From Campylobacteraceae bacterium (GTDB lineage Bacteria > Campylobacterota > Campylobacteria > Campylobacterales > Sulfurovaceae): 10,811 bases of DNA. A program made the translations under genes and the position numbers. Under the pieces are notes generated by a model, which saw only the letters and a list, made by a program, of their open reading frames with translations, had not been told where the DNA came from and searched no databases. Numbering within the stretch: the stretch's first letter is position 1; each line of letters opens with the position of its first letter. This document shows positions 1 through 7,163 of the stretch, piece after piece. Where the stretch lies: the NCBI GenBank assembly GCA_027066355.1, contig JAMONW010000101.1:1-10811 (forward strand). Reading direction: 5' to 3'.

Positions 1-81
1 ATAAATATTTGCACTAAGCTCTTTGCTAATTTGCTCTAATTTTACTAAGGGTGTATTACCAATTGTTTTTAGTATGTTCAT
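1..81 (-). CDS. cysK: Cysteine synthase (O-acetylserine sulfhydrylase), N-terminal fragment cut by window edge
   Basis: Reading the minus strand from an ATG at 79-81 gives 27 uninterrupted codons to the window edge. The product begins MNILKTIGNTPLVKLEQ. The IGNTPLVKL stretch (residues 7-15) is the N-terminal signature of the PLP-dependent cysteine synthase family, which makes L-cysteine from O-acetylserine and sulfide in the cytoplasm. A good Shine-Dalgarno (AAGGA, 92-88) lies 6 bases before the ATG and fixes the start. The PLP-binding lysine would fall beyond the edge and cannot be checked. The gene follows pyrC on the same strand after a 117-bp repeat-bearing gap, so it may have its own promoter. 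CysK, CysM and cystathionine beta-synthase share this N-terminus, so the family is fairly sure but the exact symbol is provisional. Confidence 0.75.
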   Translation of the reverse strand, partial: MNILKTIGNTPLVKLEQISKELSANIY

Positions 82-113
82 ATTGCTTCCTTGCTCTGAT
101 TTTTATGTTTTAA

Positions 114-138
114 GATTCCATCTCAAGCACGGAATGAC
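114..138. repeat. Degenerate ATTCC...GGAAT dispersed palindromic repeat
   Basis: ATTCC at 115-119 faces GGAAT at 131-135, followed by GACAG. Read on the minus strand the core is GTCATTCCGTGCTTGAG, then a second half whose inner bases no longer match (GAT where CAC would pair). From general knowledge, near-perfect palindromes of the form ATTCCGTG-loop-CACGGAAT followed by GAC recur between genes in many proteobacterial genomes. This copy appears decayed. I see only one copy in the window, so its repeat status is inferred from resemblance. Confidence 0.45.
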
Positions 139-169
139 AGCTATGCGACATTCTCTTAAAACCTGAATC

Positions 170-211
170 CATAATTCTCCATTCTCAATTATCCATTTTC
201 AATTATCAATT
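170..211 (-). repeat. Six tandem heptanucleotide units (AATKGAN) running into the pyrC 3' end
   Basis: On the minus strand, six consecutive 7-bp units occupy 211-205, 204-198, 197-191, 190-184, 183-177 and 176-170. They are of the types AATTGAT, AATTGAA, AATGGAT, AATTGAG, AATGGAG and, last, a weaker AATTATG. The first two units cover the end of pyrC and supply its last codons and TGA stop (199-201). The other four lie in the gap. A 7-bp period is not a multiple of three, so the array does not look like a protein-coding repeat. Confidence 0.65.
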
Positions 212-1200
212 ACAAACCCTATCTCTTCATTTGCCATAAATGGCACTACATTGCCATAACTGCTAGGGATTTTGAAGCTCTTTTTCTCTAAAGTTATAAT
301 TTTTTTAGCTGGTGTGATAGCATAAATTTTTTGGGCATTATTGCTTACAAAGGCTTGAAGATTTTCTAATTTATTATGTTTATCAAAGAGTTGTGCTAAA
401 AGTTGCAAAGCTATTGGTGCAGTAAAAATCCCAGCTGCACAACCAGGGGCCTCTTTTGCACTTTTTGGGTGAGGGGCAGAGTCTGAACCAAACATAACTT
501 TTGGATTTGCATTTAAAGCCAACTCTAAAAGGGCTTCTCTATCTTCTGGTCGCTTGGCAATTGGTTTGCAAAATAGGTGAGGTTGAAGCATTCCACCAGC
601 TACATCATCAAGGGTAATATATAGATGGTGCAAAGTGATTGTTGCATAAAGATTTTCAAACTCTAAGAGTGCATCAGCACTAGCTTTTGTAGTGATATGC
701 TCCATTACAATTTTAAGCTTAGGAAATGCCTTTGCTAAAGCTTTATAAATTGGCACAAATTCAGCCTCTCTATCCATAACAAAGCCATCTGTTTCGCCAT
801 GAATATTTAGCACAATTCCTAAATCACTCATAATTTCAAGAGTTGGACGCAAACTCTCTACATCAATAGTGCTTACACCACCTTCACTATTTGTTGTAAT
901 TCCTGCTGGATAGAGCTTTATAGATAAAATTTCATCCTTAATGCTTTCTAAAAACTCTCTTGAGTAATCATTTTTAAAAAATAGTGTCATATAAGGTGTA
1001 AAAGTATCACCTTTTGTGGCATTTAAAATATCTTCTTTGTATCTTAAGAGTTGCTCTTTTGTGCTAATTGGAGGCAGAGTATTTGGCATTATAATTGCGC
1101 CACTAAATGTTTTAGAACTTAGTGGAGCTACTACTTTTAGCATATTATCTTGGCGAAGATGCAGGTGCATATCCAGCGGGGATGTAAGTTGCAGTTTCAT
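199..1200 (-). CDS. pyrC: Dihydroorotase (type II, PyrC)
   Basis: This enzyme interconverts N-carbamoyl-L-aspartate and L-dihydroorotate, the third step of de novo pyrimidine synthesis, in the cytoplasm. The 333 residues show the full binuclear zinc site of the amidohydrolase superfamily. DMHLHLR carries H12 and H14, KLYPAG carries K95 (the lysine that is carboxylated), and HGE, EHITT and FGSDSAPH supply H134, H168 and D240. Length and motif spacing match the short E. coli-type PyrC rather than the longer PyrC/AllB class. The start is supported by AAAGGA at 1211-1206, 5 bases before the ATG. The first 56 bases overlap the end of yidD in another frame, suggesting a lnt-yidD-pyrC transcript. 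The last codons and stop lie within a heptamer repeat, so the extreme C-terminus may not be conserved. Confidence 0.96.
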   Translation of the reverse strand: MKLQLTSPLDMHLHLRQDNMLKVVAPLSSKTFSGAIIMPNTLPPISTKEQLLRYKEDILNATKGDTFTPYMTLFFKNDYSREFLESIKDEILSIKLYPAGITTNSEGGVSTIDVESLRPTLEIMSDLGIVLNIHGETDGFVMDREAEFVPIYKALAKAFPKLKIVMEHITTKASADALLEFENLYATITLHHLYITLDDVAGGMLQPHLFCKPIAKRPEDREALLELALNANPKVMFGSDSAPHPKSAKEAPGCAAGIFTAPIALQLLAQLFDKHNKLENLQAFVSNNAQKIYAITPAKKIITLEKKSFKIPSSYGNVVPFMANEEIGFVIDN

Positions 1201-1555
1201 TAAAATCCTTTACTATTAATAGGTTGTTATCTTTTGGAATTAACCAATATTTAATTCGTAGTTTACTCTTAAATGGTTTAAAATTCAATGGTTTATAGGG
1301 CAAATTGGCTCTAAATATAGGATTATGCAAAGTTTTGGGTTTAAAAGATTTTAGTGCAACTTTTGGGTAGTCTATTCCTCCTGGAAATAGTTGATTGCAA
1401 GAGGCTATTCGTTTTGCACTTTTAAGTGTAGCAAAAAGTGGATTATCAAACTCATAAAGCCACTTTGCATACTCTGAGCATGTTGGATAATATCTGCAAC
1501 TAGCAGGTGTAAATTTAGATATATATTGATACCACTTAAGAGGTGCTGGAGCCAT
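1145..1555 (-). CDS. yidD: Membrane protein insertion efficiency factor YidD
   Basis: YidD is a small, inner-membrane-associated protein that improves insertion of proteins by YidC and Sec. The 136-residue product has the family core: SCRYYPTCSEYA at residues 19-30 (C20, C26), a helix, then SCNQLFPGGIDYPKV at 52-66 (C53). The usual family pattern is CRF-PTCS-YA followed by RC-P...GGxDPVP, so this is a divergent form with DYP in place of DPVP, as I recall for Campylobacterota. The start is set by AAAAGGAAACAG directly before the ATG. The protein continues some 70 residues past the core, and its last roughly 18 codons overlap the start of pyrC. yidD usually sits with rnpA and yidC; here it follows lnt by 41 bp. 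Confidence 0.9.
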   Translation of the reverse strand: MAPAPLKWYQYISKFTPASCRYYPTCSEYAKWLYEFDNPLFATLKSAKRIASCNQLFPGGIDYPKVALKSFKPKTLHNPIFRANLPYKPLNFKPFKSKLRIKYWLIPKDNNLLIVKDFNETATYIPAGYAPASSPR

Positions 1556-1596
1556 CTGTTTCCTTTTTTTATTCTAAAAAAATAAAAGCTCAAAAG

Positions 1597-2892
1597 CTAT
1601 GGATGTGGTAAAATTACATACGATTTTGAGCCATTTATACTGTGATATATTGTTGTGCCGTAAACTCTTGTATAATATTTTAGCAAAATCTTTTGCAGAG
1701 TTGGCTCTATGCTTGGTTTAAACCAGCCATTATTACTTATAATTATTAAATATTTTGGCTTATCTTCATAGGTTTTTGGGCTTGTTCCTTCATAGCAAAT
1801 GGCAATTTTAAACTTTTTGTTTAAAGCATTTATATAGGTATAATTTTTATCTGCTTGGTAATCTTGTGCGCCATCAAAAAATATTTTATTTACAATTTTA
1901 CTCATAAATTTAGGCAAAGGGTTTGCCTCCCCAAAAGGAACAAGCACAACTTTGTTTGCTACTGTATAGTTGCCATCTTTTATAATATATGCAGAGTTTC
2001 TAAAGTTCTTGCTATCTTTATAGTATAGTGAACCTACAATAATTATTATCTTTTTAGAGCGCTCTAAAAATTTATCTAAATATGGATGCTCTAAATTTAA
2101 AAAATATGGTAGTAAAGATTCTGGTAAAATAACCATTTTTTTATTTTTGGCTATTGCATTATCTATTTTTTTTAGAGCAATATTTGTATATGTTACTTGG
2201 TTTTTTGGTAGCCATTTATCTTTTACACTAATATTTGTAGTTGTAAGTTCAATATCTCTTAGTGAATTTGCTTTTAATATAATTGGTTGTTTTAAATCTA
2301 TTGCAAAGATTAAAAGTAGTAAAATATACCATTTTTTAAACACAATAAATAGAGATAATGTTGTTAATATTATAGTATAATGTAAGAGTGTTACACCAAA
2401 AATAGAGTTTGTAAATATAAGTTGTAGCTTTAGCCAATTAAAACCAAAAGGTTCAAAATTATTAATAATTAATAGTGATATTGCATTTAAAAATATTCTG
2501 GTTAATCGCCAATCTAAAGCTATAAAAATAAGTTCAATTCTTTTTGAGATAAGTTTAGATATATATGCAAAAAAGAGAAATACAGTAGCATAAATTAAGC
2601 CAATTAATATAATAACAAATGGCACAAGGTATGGGTAGTTATAGTAAATAAAACTAACGCCCATCCACCAAAGCCAAAAAATTGCTATAAAAAATCCACT
2701 AAAAAACCATACAGAAACTCTTGCTTTTAATAATTTATATATACCCAAAAGAGCAAATATAGAGTTAATAGCAAGTAAATAGTATCCATCAATAAGCTTA
2801 AAATGCTCAATATATATAAAAGCAGAGAGAAATATTGCTATTATCAAGCCTTCTATTATATGGTTGGTGGTAAAATATTTTCTAATTTTCAT
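1597..2892 (-). CDS. lnt: Apolipoprotein N-acyltransferase
   Basis: Lnt transfers a third acyl chain from phospholipid to the N-terminal cysteine of lipoproteins, the last step of their maturation, at the outer face of the inner membrane. The first 200 or so of 431 residues are a series of very hydrophobic segments. A nitrilase-like domain follows, with the expected catalytic triad: E258 in LPES, K314 in NKVVLVPFGE and C366 in ICYEG. The following SNNGW and the FGE turn are also family features. The protein is shorter than E. coli Lnt (512) and ends at SYVILPHP, without an obvious final membrane helix. From memory this is normal for Campylobacterota, where the protein is about 440 residues. 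Its ATG is 15 bp from the divergent yajC ATG, with AAAAGG (2907-2902) as Shine-Dalgarno. Confidence 0.93.
   Translation of the reverse strand: MKIRKYFTTNHIIEGLIIAIFLSAFIYIEHFKLIDGYYLLAINSIFALLGIYKLLKARVSVWFFSGFFIAIFWLWWMGVSFIYYNYPYLVPFVIILIGLIYATVFLFFAYISKLISKRIELIFIALDWRLTRIFLNAISLLIINNFEPFGFNWLKLQLIFTNSIFGVTLLHYTIILTTLSLFIVFKKWYILLLLIFAIDLKQPIILKANSLRDIELTTTNISVKDKWLPKNQVTYTNIALKKIDNAIAKNKKMVILPESLLPYFLNLEHPYLDKFLERSKKIIIIVGSLYYKDSKNFRNSAYIIKDGNYTVANKVVLVPFGEANPLPKFMSKIVNKIFFDGAQDYQADKNYTYINALNKKFKIAICYEGTSPKTYEDKPKYLIIISNNGWFKPSIEPTLQKILLKYYTRVYGTTIYHSINGSKSYVILPHP
2871..2876 (+). promoter_or_regulatory. Candidate -10 element for yajC-secD-secF inside lnt
   Basis: TAAAAT lies 31 bases before the yajC ATG in an AT-rich stretch, within the lnt coding sequence. 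The divergent genes are only 15 bp apart, so any promoter close to yajC must lie inside lnt. Housekeeping promoters in this phylum often lack a clear -35 box, so the match is weak. TATTAT at 2854-2859 is an alternative. Confidence 0.35.
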
Positions 2893-2895
2893 ATT

Positions 2896-2906
2896 AAAGG
2901 ACCTTT
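2896..2906. promoter_or_regulatory. Bidirectional Shine-Dalgarno palindrome between lnt and yajC
   Basis: AAAGGACCTTT is palindromic except for its central base. Read on the plus strand, AAAGGA ends 6 bases before the yajC ATG (2908). Read on the minus strand, AAAAGG (2907-2902) ends 9 bases before the lnt ATG (2892). One 11-bp element thus provides the ribosome binding site for both divergent genes. This also supports starting yajC at 2908 rather than at the ATG 105 bases upstream (2803), which lies deep inside lnt. Confidence 0.8.
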
Positions 2907-2907
2907 T

Positions 2908-3168
2908 ATGTCAAATACACTTATGCAATTTGTTCCAATTATAGCACTTTTTGCTATTTTTTACTTTTTAATAATACGCCCACAGCAAAAGGCTCAAAAA
3001 GAGCATCAAGCAATGTTAGAATCACTTAAAAAAGGTGATAAAATTGTAACTAATGGTGGCTTAATAGCTGATGTAGTTAAGCCAGAAGAGGAGTTTATTA
3101 AAATTAGACTCAATGATGAAACAGTTGTAAAGCTAGATAGAGCTTATGTAGCTAAAAAAATAGATTAA
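2908..3168 (+). CDS. yajC: Sec translocon accessory subunit YajC
   Basis: YajC is a single-span inner-membrane protein that associates with SecD-SecF and YidC at the Sec translocon. The 86-residue product begins MSNTLMQFVP. It has one membrane helix at about residues 8-23 (IIALFAIFYFLII) followed by RPQQK, the family hallmark. A small cytoplasmic domain with KKGDKIVTNGGL (about 41-52) and an EFIKIRLND strand follows. Length is normal for the family. An in-frame upstream ATG would add 35 residues overlapping lnt on the other strand, but the Shine-Dalgarno AAAGGA and the family's usual N-terminus favour the start given here. secD follows after 11 bp. Confidence 0.95.
   Translation: MSNTLMQFVPIIALFAIFYFLIIRPQQKAQKEHQAMLESLKKGDKIVTNGGLIADVVKPEEEFIKIRLNDETVVKLDRAYVAKKID
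2938..2943 (-). promoter_or_regulatory. Candidate -10 element for lnt inside yajC
   Basis: On the minus strand a perfect TATAAT occurs in GCTATAATTGG, 45 bases before the lnt ATG and inside the yajC coding sequence. Transcription from here would give a leader of roughly 35-40 bases. With the candidate yajC promoter, the two transcripts would be complementary over about 50 bases at their 5' ends. No convincing -35 box is visible. Confidence 0.4.
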
Positions 3169-3179
3169 ATGGTAGTGCA

Positions 3180-4760
3180 ATGGGAAAACTAAATTATAGA
3201 GTTGTAATATTTATTTTAGCACTAATTTTTGGAGTTGTATTTTCAATTCCTAGCTTAGTGCAAAGTAATAGTGGTAAAAAGATTACCCTAGGGCTAGATT
3301 TGCAAGGTGGTTTACATATGCTTCTTGGTATAAAAAGCGAAGAGGCAGTAAAATCTTATACAAAATCTTTAGCATCAACAGCAAAATTTATTCTTGATAA
3401 AAAGGATATAACTATTATAGATAGTAATCTTAAAGATAATAGTGTAGAGCTTACATTTGCTGATAATGAAGATGCAAAGAGTGCATATGAAGTGCTTAAA
3501 AAAGAGTTGGTTAATGCTAATGTTACTAATAGTGCAACAACAGTAAAGATTGAGCTTACTCCAAAAGAGATAGCGAAAGTTAAGCAAAAAGCAATTAATC
3601 AAGCAGTTGAAACAATAAGAAATCGTCTTAATCAATTTGGACTTGCTGAACCTTTGGTTGCAAAACAGGGAAAAGATAAAATCTTAGTTGAAGTGCCAGG
3701 AATTAAGAGTGCAAAAGATGAGCAAAGAATTAGAGATTTAATTGCAAAACAAGCTCACTTACAGCTAATGGCAGTAGATGAAGATAGAGCCGATAGAGTC
3801 TATACAATGAGCAAAGAAGAGGCTAAAAAATATGGAGATGTAATTTTAGAAGATGTTAAAAATCCTAAAATTAAATATTTAGTTCGTCAAATTCCAATTT
3901 TAGATGGTTCAATGCTAACAGATTCTAAAGCGATATATGATAAAAATGGGCAACCAATAATTACATTTGTTTTAAATGGAGAGGGTGCTAAGATTTTTGG
4001 TAAATTCACAGAAAAAGCAGCTCCTACTCGTGCAAGACTTGCTATTGTTTTAGATAATAAAGTTTACTCTGCACCACATATTAACGAAAGAATAGGTGGT
4101 GGTAGAGGACAAATTAGTGGTGGATTTACTATAAATGAAGCAAACGATGTTGCTATTGCTTTGCGTTCTGGTGCGCTTTTGGCTCCTGTATATGTAGAGG
4201 AGAAAAGAAGTGTAGGACCAAGCCTTGGAGCAGATAGTATTAAGGCTAGTTCTATTGCGCTTGTTGGTGGATTTATTTTAGTTGTTCTATTTATGGCTTT
4301 ATATTATGGAATGGCTGGAGTTATTGCTGATGTTGCACTTGTTGGAAACCTATTTTTAATTATTGCAATAATGAGTCTATTTGGAGCAACTTTAACACTT
4401 CCTGGAATGGCTGGTATTGTGCTAACTGTTGGTATGGCAGTAGATGCCAATGTTATTATTAATGAGAGAATTAGAGAGTTGCTTAGAGAAGGAAAAAGTG
4501 TTGCCAAAGCAATTGAAGATGGTTACTCAAATGCATTTACTGCAATTTGGGATGCCAATGTTACAACACTAATTGCTTCTACTTTACTCTTCTTTTATGG
4601 AACAGGACCAATTAAAGGTTTTGCAGTAACTATGACAATTGGTATTTTAGCTTCAATGCTAACTGCAATTTTAGGAACTCATGGAATTTATCAAATGGTG
4701 TTACCTAAGATTAAAAAAGATAAACTAAACTTTTGGTTTGGTATTAAGGGGGTAAAATAA
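3180..4760 (+). CDS. secD: Protein translocase subunit SecD
   Basis: SecD pairs with SecF to form an RND-type, proton-driven motor that pulls exported proteins out of SecYEG on the periplasmic side. The 526-residue product has a first membrane helix at about residues 7-27 and then the DLQGG motif (about 40-44), which opens the periplasmic region. A large periplasmic P1/head domain extends to about residue 340, including the GGGRGQISGGF and EANDVAIALRSGAL stretches. Five C-terminal helices follow, with GMAVDANVIINERIREL (about 417-433) holding the conserved aspartate, and GPIKGFAVT. No strong Shine-Dalgarno is visible before the ATG, so coupling to yajC, whose stop is 11 bp upstream, is plausible. 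The stop overlaps the secF start by one base. Confidence 0.97.
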   Translation: MGKLNYRVVIFILALIFGVVFSIPSLVQSNSGKKITLGLDLQGGLHMLLGIKSEEAVKSYTKSLASTAKFILDKKDITIIDSNLKDNSVELTFADNEDAKSAYEVLKKELVNANVTNSATTVKIELTPKEIAKVKQKAINQAVETIRNRLNQFGLAEPLVAKQGKDKILVEVPGIKSAKDEQRIRDLIAKQAHLQLMAVDEDRADRVYTMSKEEAKKYGDVILEDVKNPKIKYLVRQIPILDGSMLTDSKAIYDKNGQPIITFVLNGEGAKIFGKFTEKAAPTRARLAIVLDNKVYSAPHINERIGGGRGQISGGFTINEANDVAIALRSGALLAPVYVEEKRSVGPSLGADSIKASSIALVGGFILVVLFMALYYGMAGVIADVALVGNLFLIIAIMSLFGATLTLPGMAGIVLTVGMAVDANVIINERIRELLREGKSVAKAIEDGYSNAFTAIWDANVTTLIASTLLFFYGTGPIKGFAVTMTIGILASMLTAILGTHGIYQMVLPKIKKDKLNFWFGIKGVK

Positions 4761-5731
4761 TGGAGTTTTTTAAATATAAAAAGCCAATAGCTCTTATGGC
4801 TAAGGCTAAATATTTTGGTTTACTCTCTTTGAGTGTAGTTTTAATTTCATGGGTTCTTATTTTTACAAAAGGTTTTAATTATGGAATTGATTTTGCAGGT
4901 GGAACACTAATTCAAGTTAAATATGATAAAAAAGCCCCTCTAAAGCAAATTAGAAGTGATCTTAGCAAAAATAAGAAATATAAAGATGCAACAGTTACAT
5001 ATTTTGGTAGTGATAAAGAGATTGTTATTAGGGTGCAAACTACATCAAAATCAGTTGGTAATGATGTGGGAGATGAAGTTAGAAAATTGCTTAAAAATAC
5101 AGGAAAACTAGAGATTCGCCGTGTTGATATGGTTGGTCCAAAAATTGGTGGAGAGCTTAGAGAAAAGGGGCTTAAAGCTACAGTTCTTGCAATTTTGGGT
5201 ATTTTAATCTATTTAACATTTAGATTTGAGTGGAGATTTGCTTTGGCTTCTGTGATTGCTTTGGTGCATGATGTATCTATTGCAATGGGTGCTTTAGCAC
5301 TATTTCAAGTTCCATTTAACTTAGATATTTTAGCAGCTATTTTAACAATTTTGGGATATTCACTAAATGATACTATTATTGTATTTGATAGAATTAGAGA
5401 GAGTTTGGTTAAGTTAAAGAGTGTAATTTTAAGTGAAGTAATTGATGAATCAGTTACAAAAACGCTATCAAGAACAACTTTAACTTCATTAACAACATTC
5501 TTTGTTGTATTTGTGCTTTATCTATTTGGTGGCGAAATTCTAAAAGGGTTTAGTTTTACACTATTAGTGGGTGTAGTTGTGGGAACATACTCATCTATTT
5601 TTATAGCATCTCCAGTTTTAATTTGGCTTGGATTTGATGTAAAAGAGTATAAAGAGAAGTTAGCCGAGAAGAAAAAAAGAGAGATAGAAAAAGAGAAGTT
5701 AAGAAGCCAGTTTGAGCAGGGTGTTGTATAA
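4760..5731 (+). CDS. secF: Protein translocase subunit SecF
   Basis: SecF is the partner of SecD in the Sec export motor. The 323-residue product shows a first helix at about residues 18-36, the GIDFAGGT motif (42-49), and a short periplasmic domain to about 135. Five further helices carry VGPKIGGELREKG (125-137), LVHDVSIAMG (168-177) and SLNDTIIVFDRIRE (201-214), all standard SecF motifs. The start codon shares one base with the secD stop (TAATG) and GGGGGT lies just upstream, so translation is probably coupled. The C-terminus (about 292-320) is a highly charged K/E-rich tail, likely a cytoplasmic helix. Confidence 0.97.
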   Translation: MEFFKYKKPIALMAKAKYFGLLSLSVVLISWVLIFTKGFNYGIDFAGGTLIQVKYDKKAPLKQIRSDLSKNKKYKDATVTYFGSDKEIVIRVQTTSKSVGNDVGDEVRKLLKNTGKLEIRRVDMVGPKIGGELREKGLKATVLAILGILIYLTFRFEWRFALASVIALVHDVSIAMGALALFQVPFNLDILAAILTILGYSLNDTIIVFDRIRESLVKLKSVILSEVIDESVTKTLSRTTLTSLTTFFVVFVLYLFGGEILKGFSFTLLVGVVVGTYSSIFIASPVLIWLGFDVKEYKEKLAEKKKREIEKEKLRSQFEQGVV

Positions 5732-5732
5732 T
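5727..5732 (+). promoter_or_regulatory. Candidate -10 element for dacB at the secF stop codon
   Basis: TATAAT at 5727-5732 overlaps the secF stop codon and lies 33 bases before the dacB start. A second AT-rich near match, TATAAA, follows at 5739-5744. This could give dacB some transcription independent of the sec operon. In DNA this AT-rich, chance matches are common. Confidence 0.3.
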
Positions 5733-5765
5733 TTATTGTATAAAAATTAATTAATTGAGGTGTAT

Positions 5766-7163
5766 GTGAAGATATTTAAAATTTTACTAATCTTTTTTGT
5801 ATCAATTGGCGTATTAAATGCCCAGTTGCCACAATCAATTAGTGATATGATTTATAAAGATAGAATTGAGCCTAGTAATTTAAGCATATTAATTACAAAT
5901 AAAAGAGATGGCTCTATTGTTGCATCGCTTAATCCTTATAAGCCTATGGTTCCAGCCTCTGTTGCAAAGATTGCAACAGCATATGCGGTGCTTTTAGAAT
6001 TTGGAAAAAATTTTAAGTGGCCAACGCAAGTTTATTATAGTGGTAAAATTAAAAATGGCACACTACAAGGTGATATTATTGTAAAGGGGTATGGAGATCC
6101 TACTTTAAATGCAAATGATTTAAAGAGCTTTGCAAAAAAATTAAGAAGCTATGGTATTAGAGCAATTAGTGGTAAATTAATTATAGATAGAACATTTTTT
6201 AAAAATAGTCCAAAAATTAGTTCTGGTTTTGATAAAAATTATTTGAGTGAATATAATGCAATGCCTGATGCATTGATGTTTAATGATCATTTAAACAAAT
6301 TAGAGATTATTCCAAGTCAAAATGGAGTAGTTGCAAAACGCTTTTTTGGAGATAAGAGTTTTAAGGTAATTAACCATTTAAAAGCAACAAATAAGGCTTG
6401 TAGAAGACCATATAATTGGCCAAAAATGAGATTTTTTAAAGATGGTGATAGTATAGGTGTAGCTTTAGATGGAACTTTTTCTACAAAGTGCCATCCAATA
6501 ATTTTAAATAGAGTTCTGGCTAAAACATATAAAAGTTTTTACTACTCTTTTGCGTATTATTTAAAACAAAGTGGAATTAGTTTTAGTGGTGGTCTTAGAC
6601 TCCAAAAGGTGCCAAAGAGCGCAAAACTTCTATTTACACACTACTCTAAACCATTAATTCAAATTGTTTCAAAAACACTTAAAAAGAGTAACAACCTCTA
6701 TGCAAGGCATCTATTTTTAATTTTAGGAGCAAAGCGCTATGGATACCCTGCAACAATAGAGAAATCACAAAGAGCAATTAGAGAGATTTTGGGTGCTAAA
6801 GGTGTGCTTGATAGTGATGATTTTATCTATAATGGATGTGGTTTAACAAAAAAAGCTAGATTAAAAGCAACAAGTGCAGCAAAAATTTTAGATAGTGCAT
6901 ATAGAGATTTTGGAGATAGTTGGCTAAATGCCTTATCAATTGCTGGAGTTGATGGCACACTAAAAAAGAGATTTAGATATACAATAGTTAAAAATAGAGC
7001 TTTTATGAAAACAGGAACACTAAAAAGAGCCAAAAATATTGCAGGTTTTGTAAAGTCAATAAATGGGAATTTGTATAATTGTGTAATATTTTATAATGGC
7101 GCAAAAATATGGCTTGGTAGAGATGTGCAAAATAAGATAATTACTTGGTTAGTTAAGCAGTAG
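5766..7163 (+). CDS. dacB: Periplasmic D-alanyl-D-alanine carboxypeptidase/endopeptidase (PBP4, peptidase S13)
   Basis: PBP4-type enzymes cut D-Ala-D-Ala ends or peptide cross-links of peptidoglycan. From a GTG at 5766 the product has 465 residues. It opens with a signal peptide, MKIFKILLIFFVSIGVLNA, with likely cleavage before QLP. All three penicillin-binding motifs are present: S65-V-A-K68 (nucleophile), S308-N-N310 and K415-T-G417. The long insert between the first two motifs is typical of family S13. GAGG at 5757-5760 fits the GTG at 5766. The GTG at 5760 would overlap that Shine-Dalgarno, and the ATG at 5764 meets a stop at once. One oddity is NGCGLT (about 356-361), where many PBP4 proteins read DGSGLS. 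The gene is 34 bp after secF, and its product would be Sec-exported. Confidence 0.9.
   Translation: MKIFKILLIFFVSIGVLNAQLPQSISDMIYKDRIEPSNLSILITNKRDGSIVASLNPYKPMVPASVAKIATAYAVLLEFGKNFKWPTQVYYSGKIKNGTLQGDIIVKGYGDPTLNANDLKSFAKKLRSYGIRAISGKLIIDRTFFKNSPKISSGFDKNYLSEYNAMPDALMFNDHLNKLEIIPSQNGVVAKRFFGDKSFKVINHLKATNKACRRPYNWPKMRFFKDGDSIGVALDGTFSTKCHPIILNRVLAKTYKSFYYSFAYYLKQSGISFSGGLRLQKVPKSAKLLFTHYSKPLIQIVSKTLKKSNNLYARHLFLILGAKRYGYPATIEKSQRAIREILGAKGVLDSDDFIYNGCGLTKKARLKATSAAKILDSAYRDFGDSWLNALSIAGVDGTLKKRFRYTIVKNRAFMKTGTLKRAKNIAGFVKSINGNLYNCVIFYNGAKIWLGRDVQNKIITWLVKQ

Noticed and set aside
1405..1593. 62-codon minus-strand frame overlapping yidD
   Set aside because: YidD occupies the other frame with clear family motifs and a proper Shine-Dalgarno. 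This frame shows nothing recognisable.
2803..2907. 35-residue N-terminal extension of YajC from an upstream ATG
   Set aside because: It is antisense to the lnt 5' end, has no Shine-Dalgarno and does not match the YajC N-terminus. The ATG at 2908 has AAAGGA at good spacing.
3375..3635. Minus-strand open frame of 86 codons within secD
   Set aside because: It is a Cys/Ile/Phe-rich antisense shadow of a well-supported gene with no recognisable product. The same applies to other antisense frames within lnt, secD, dacB and murC.
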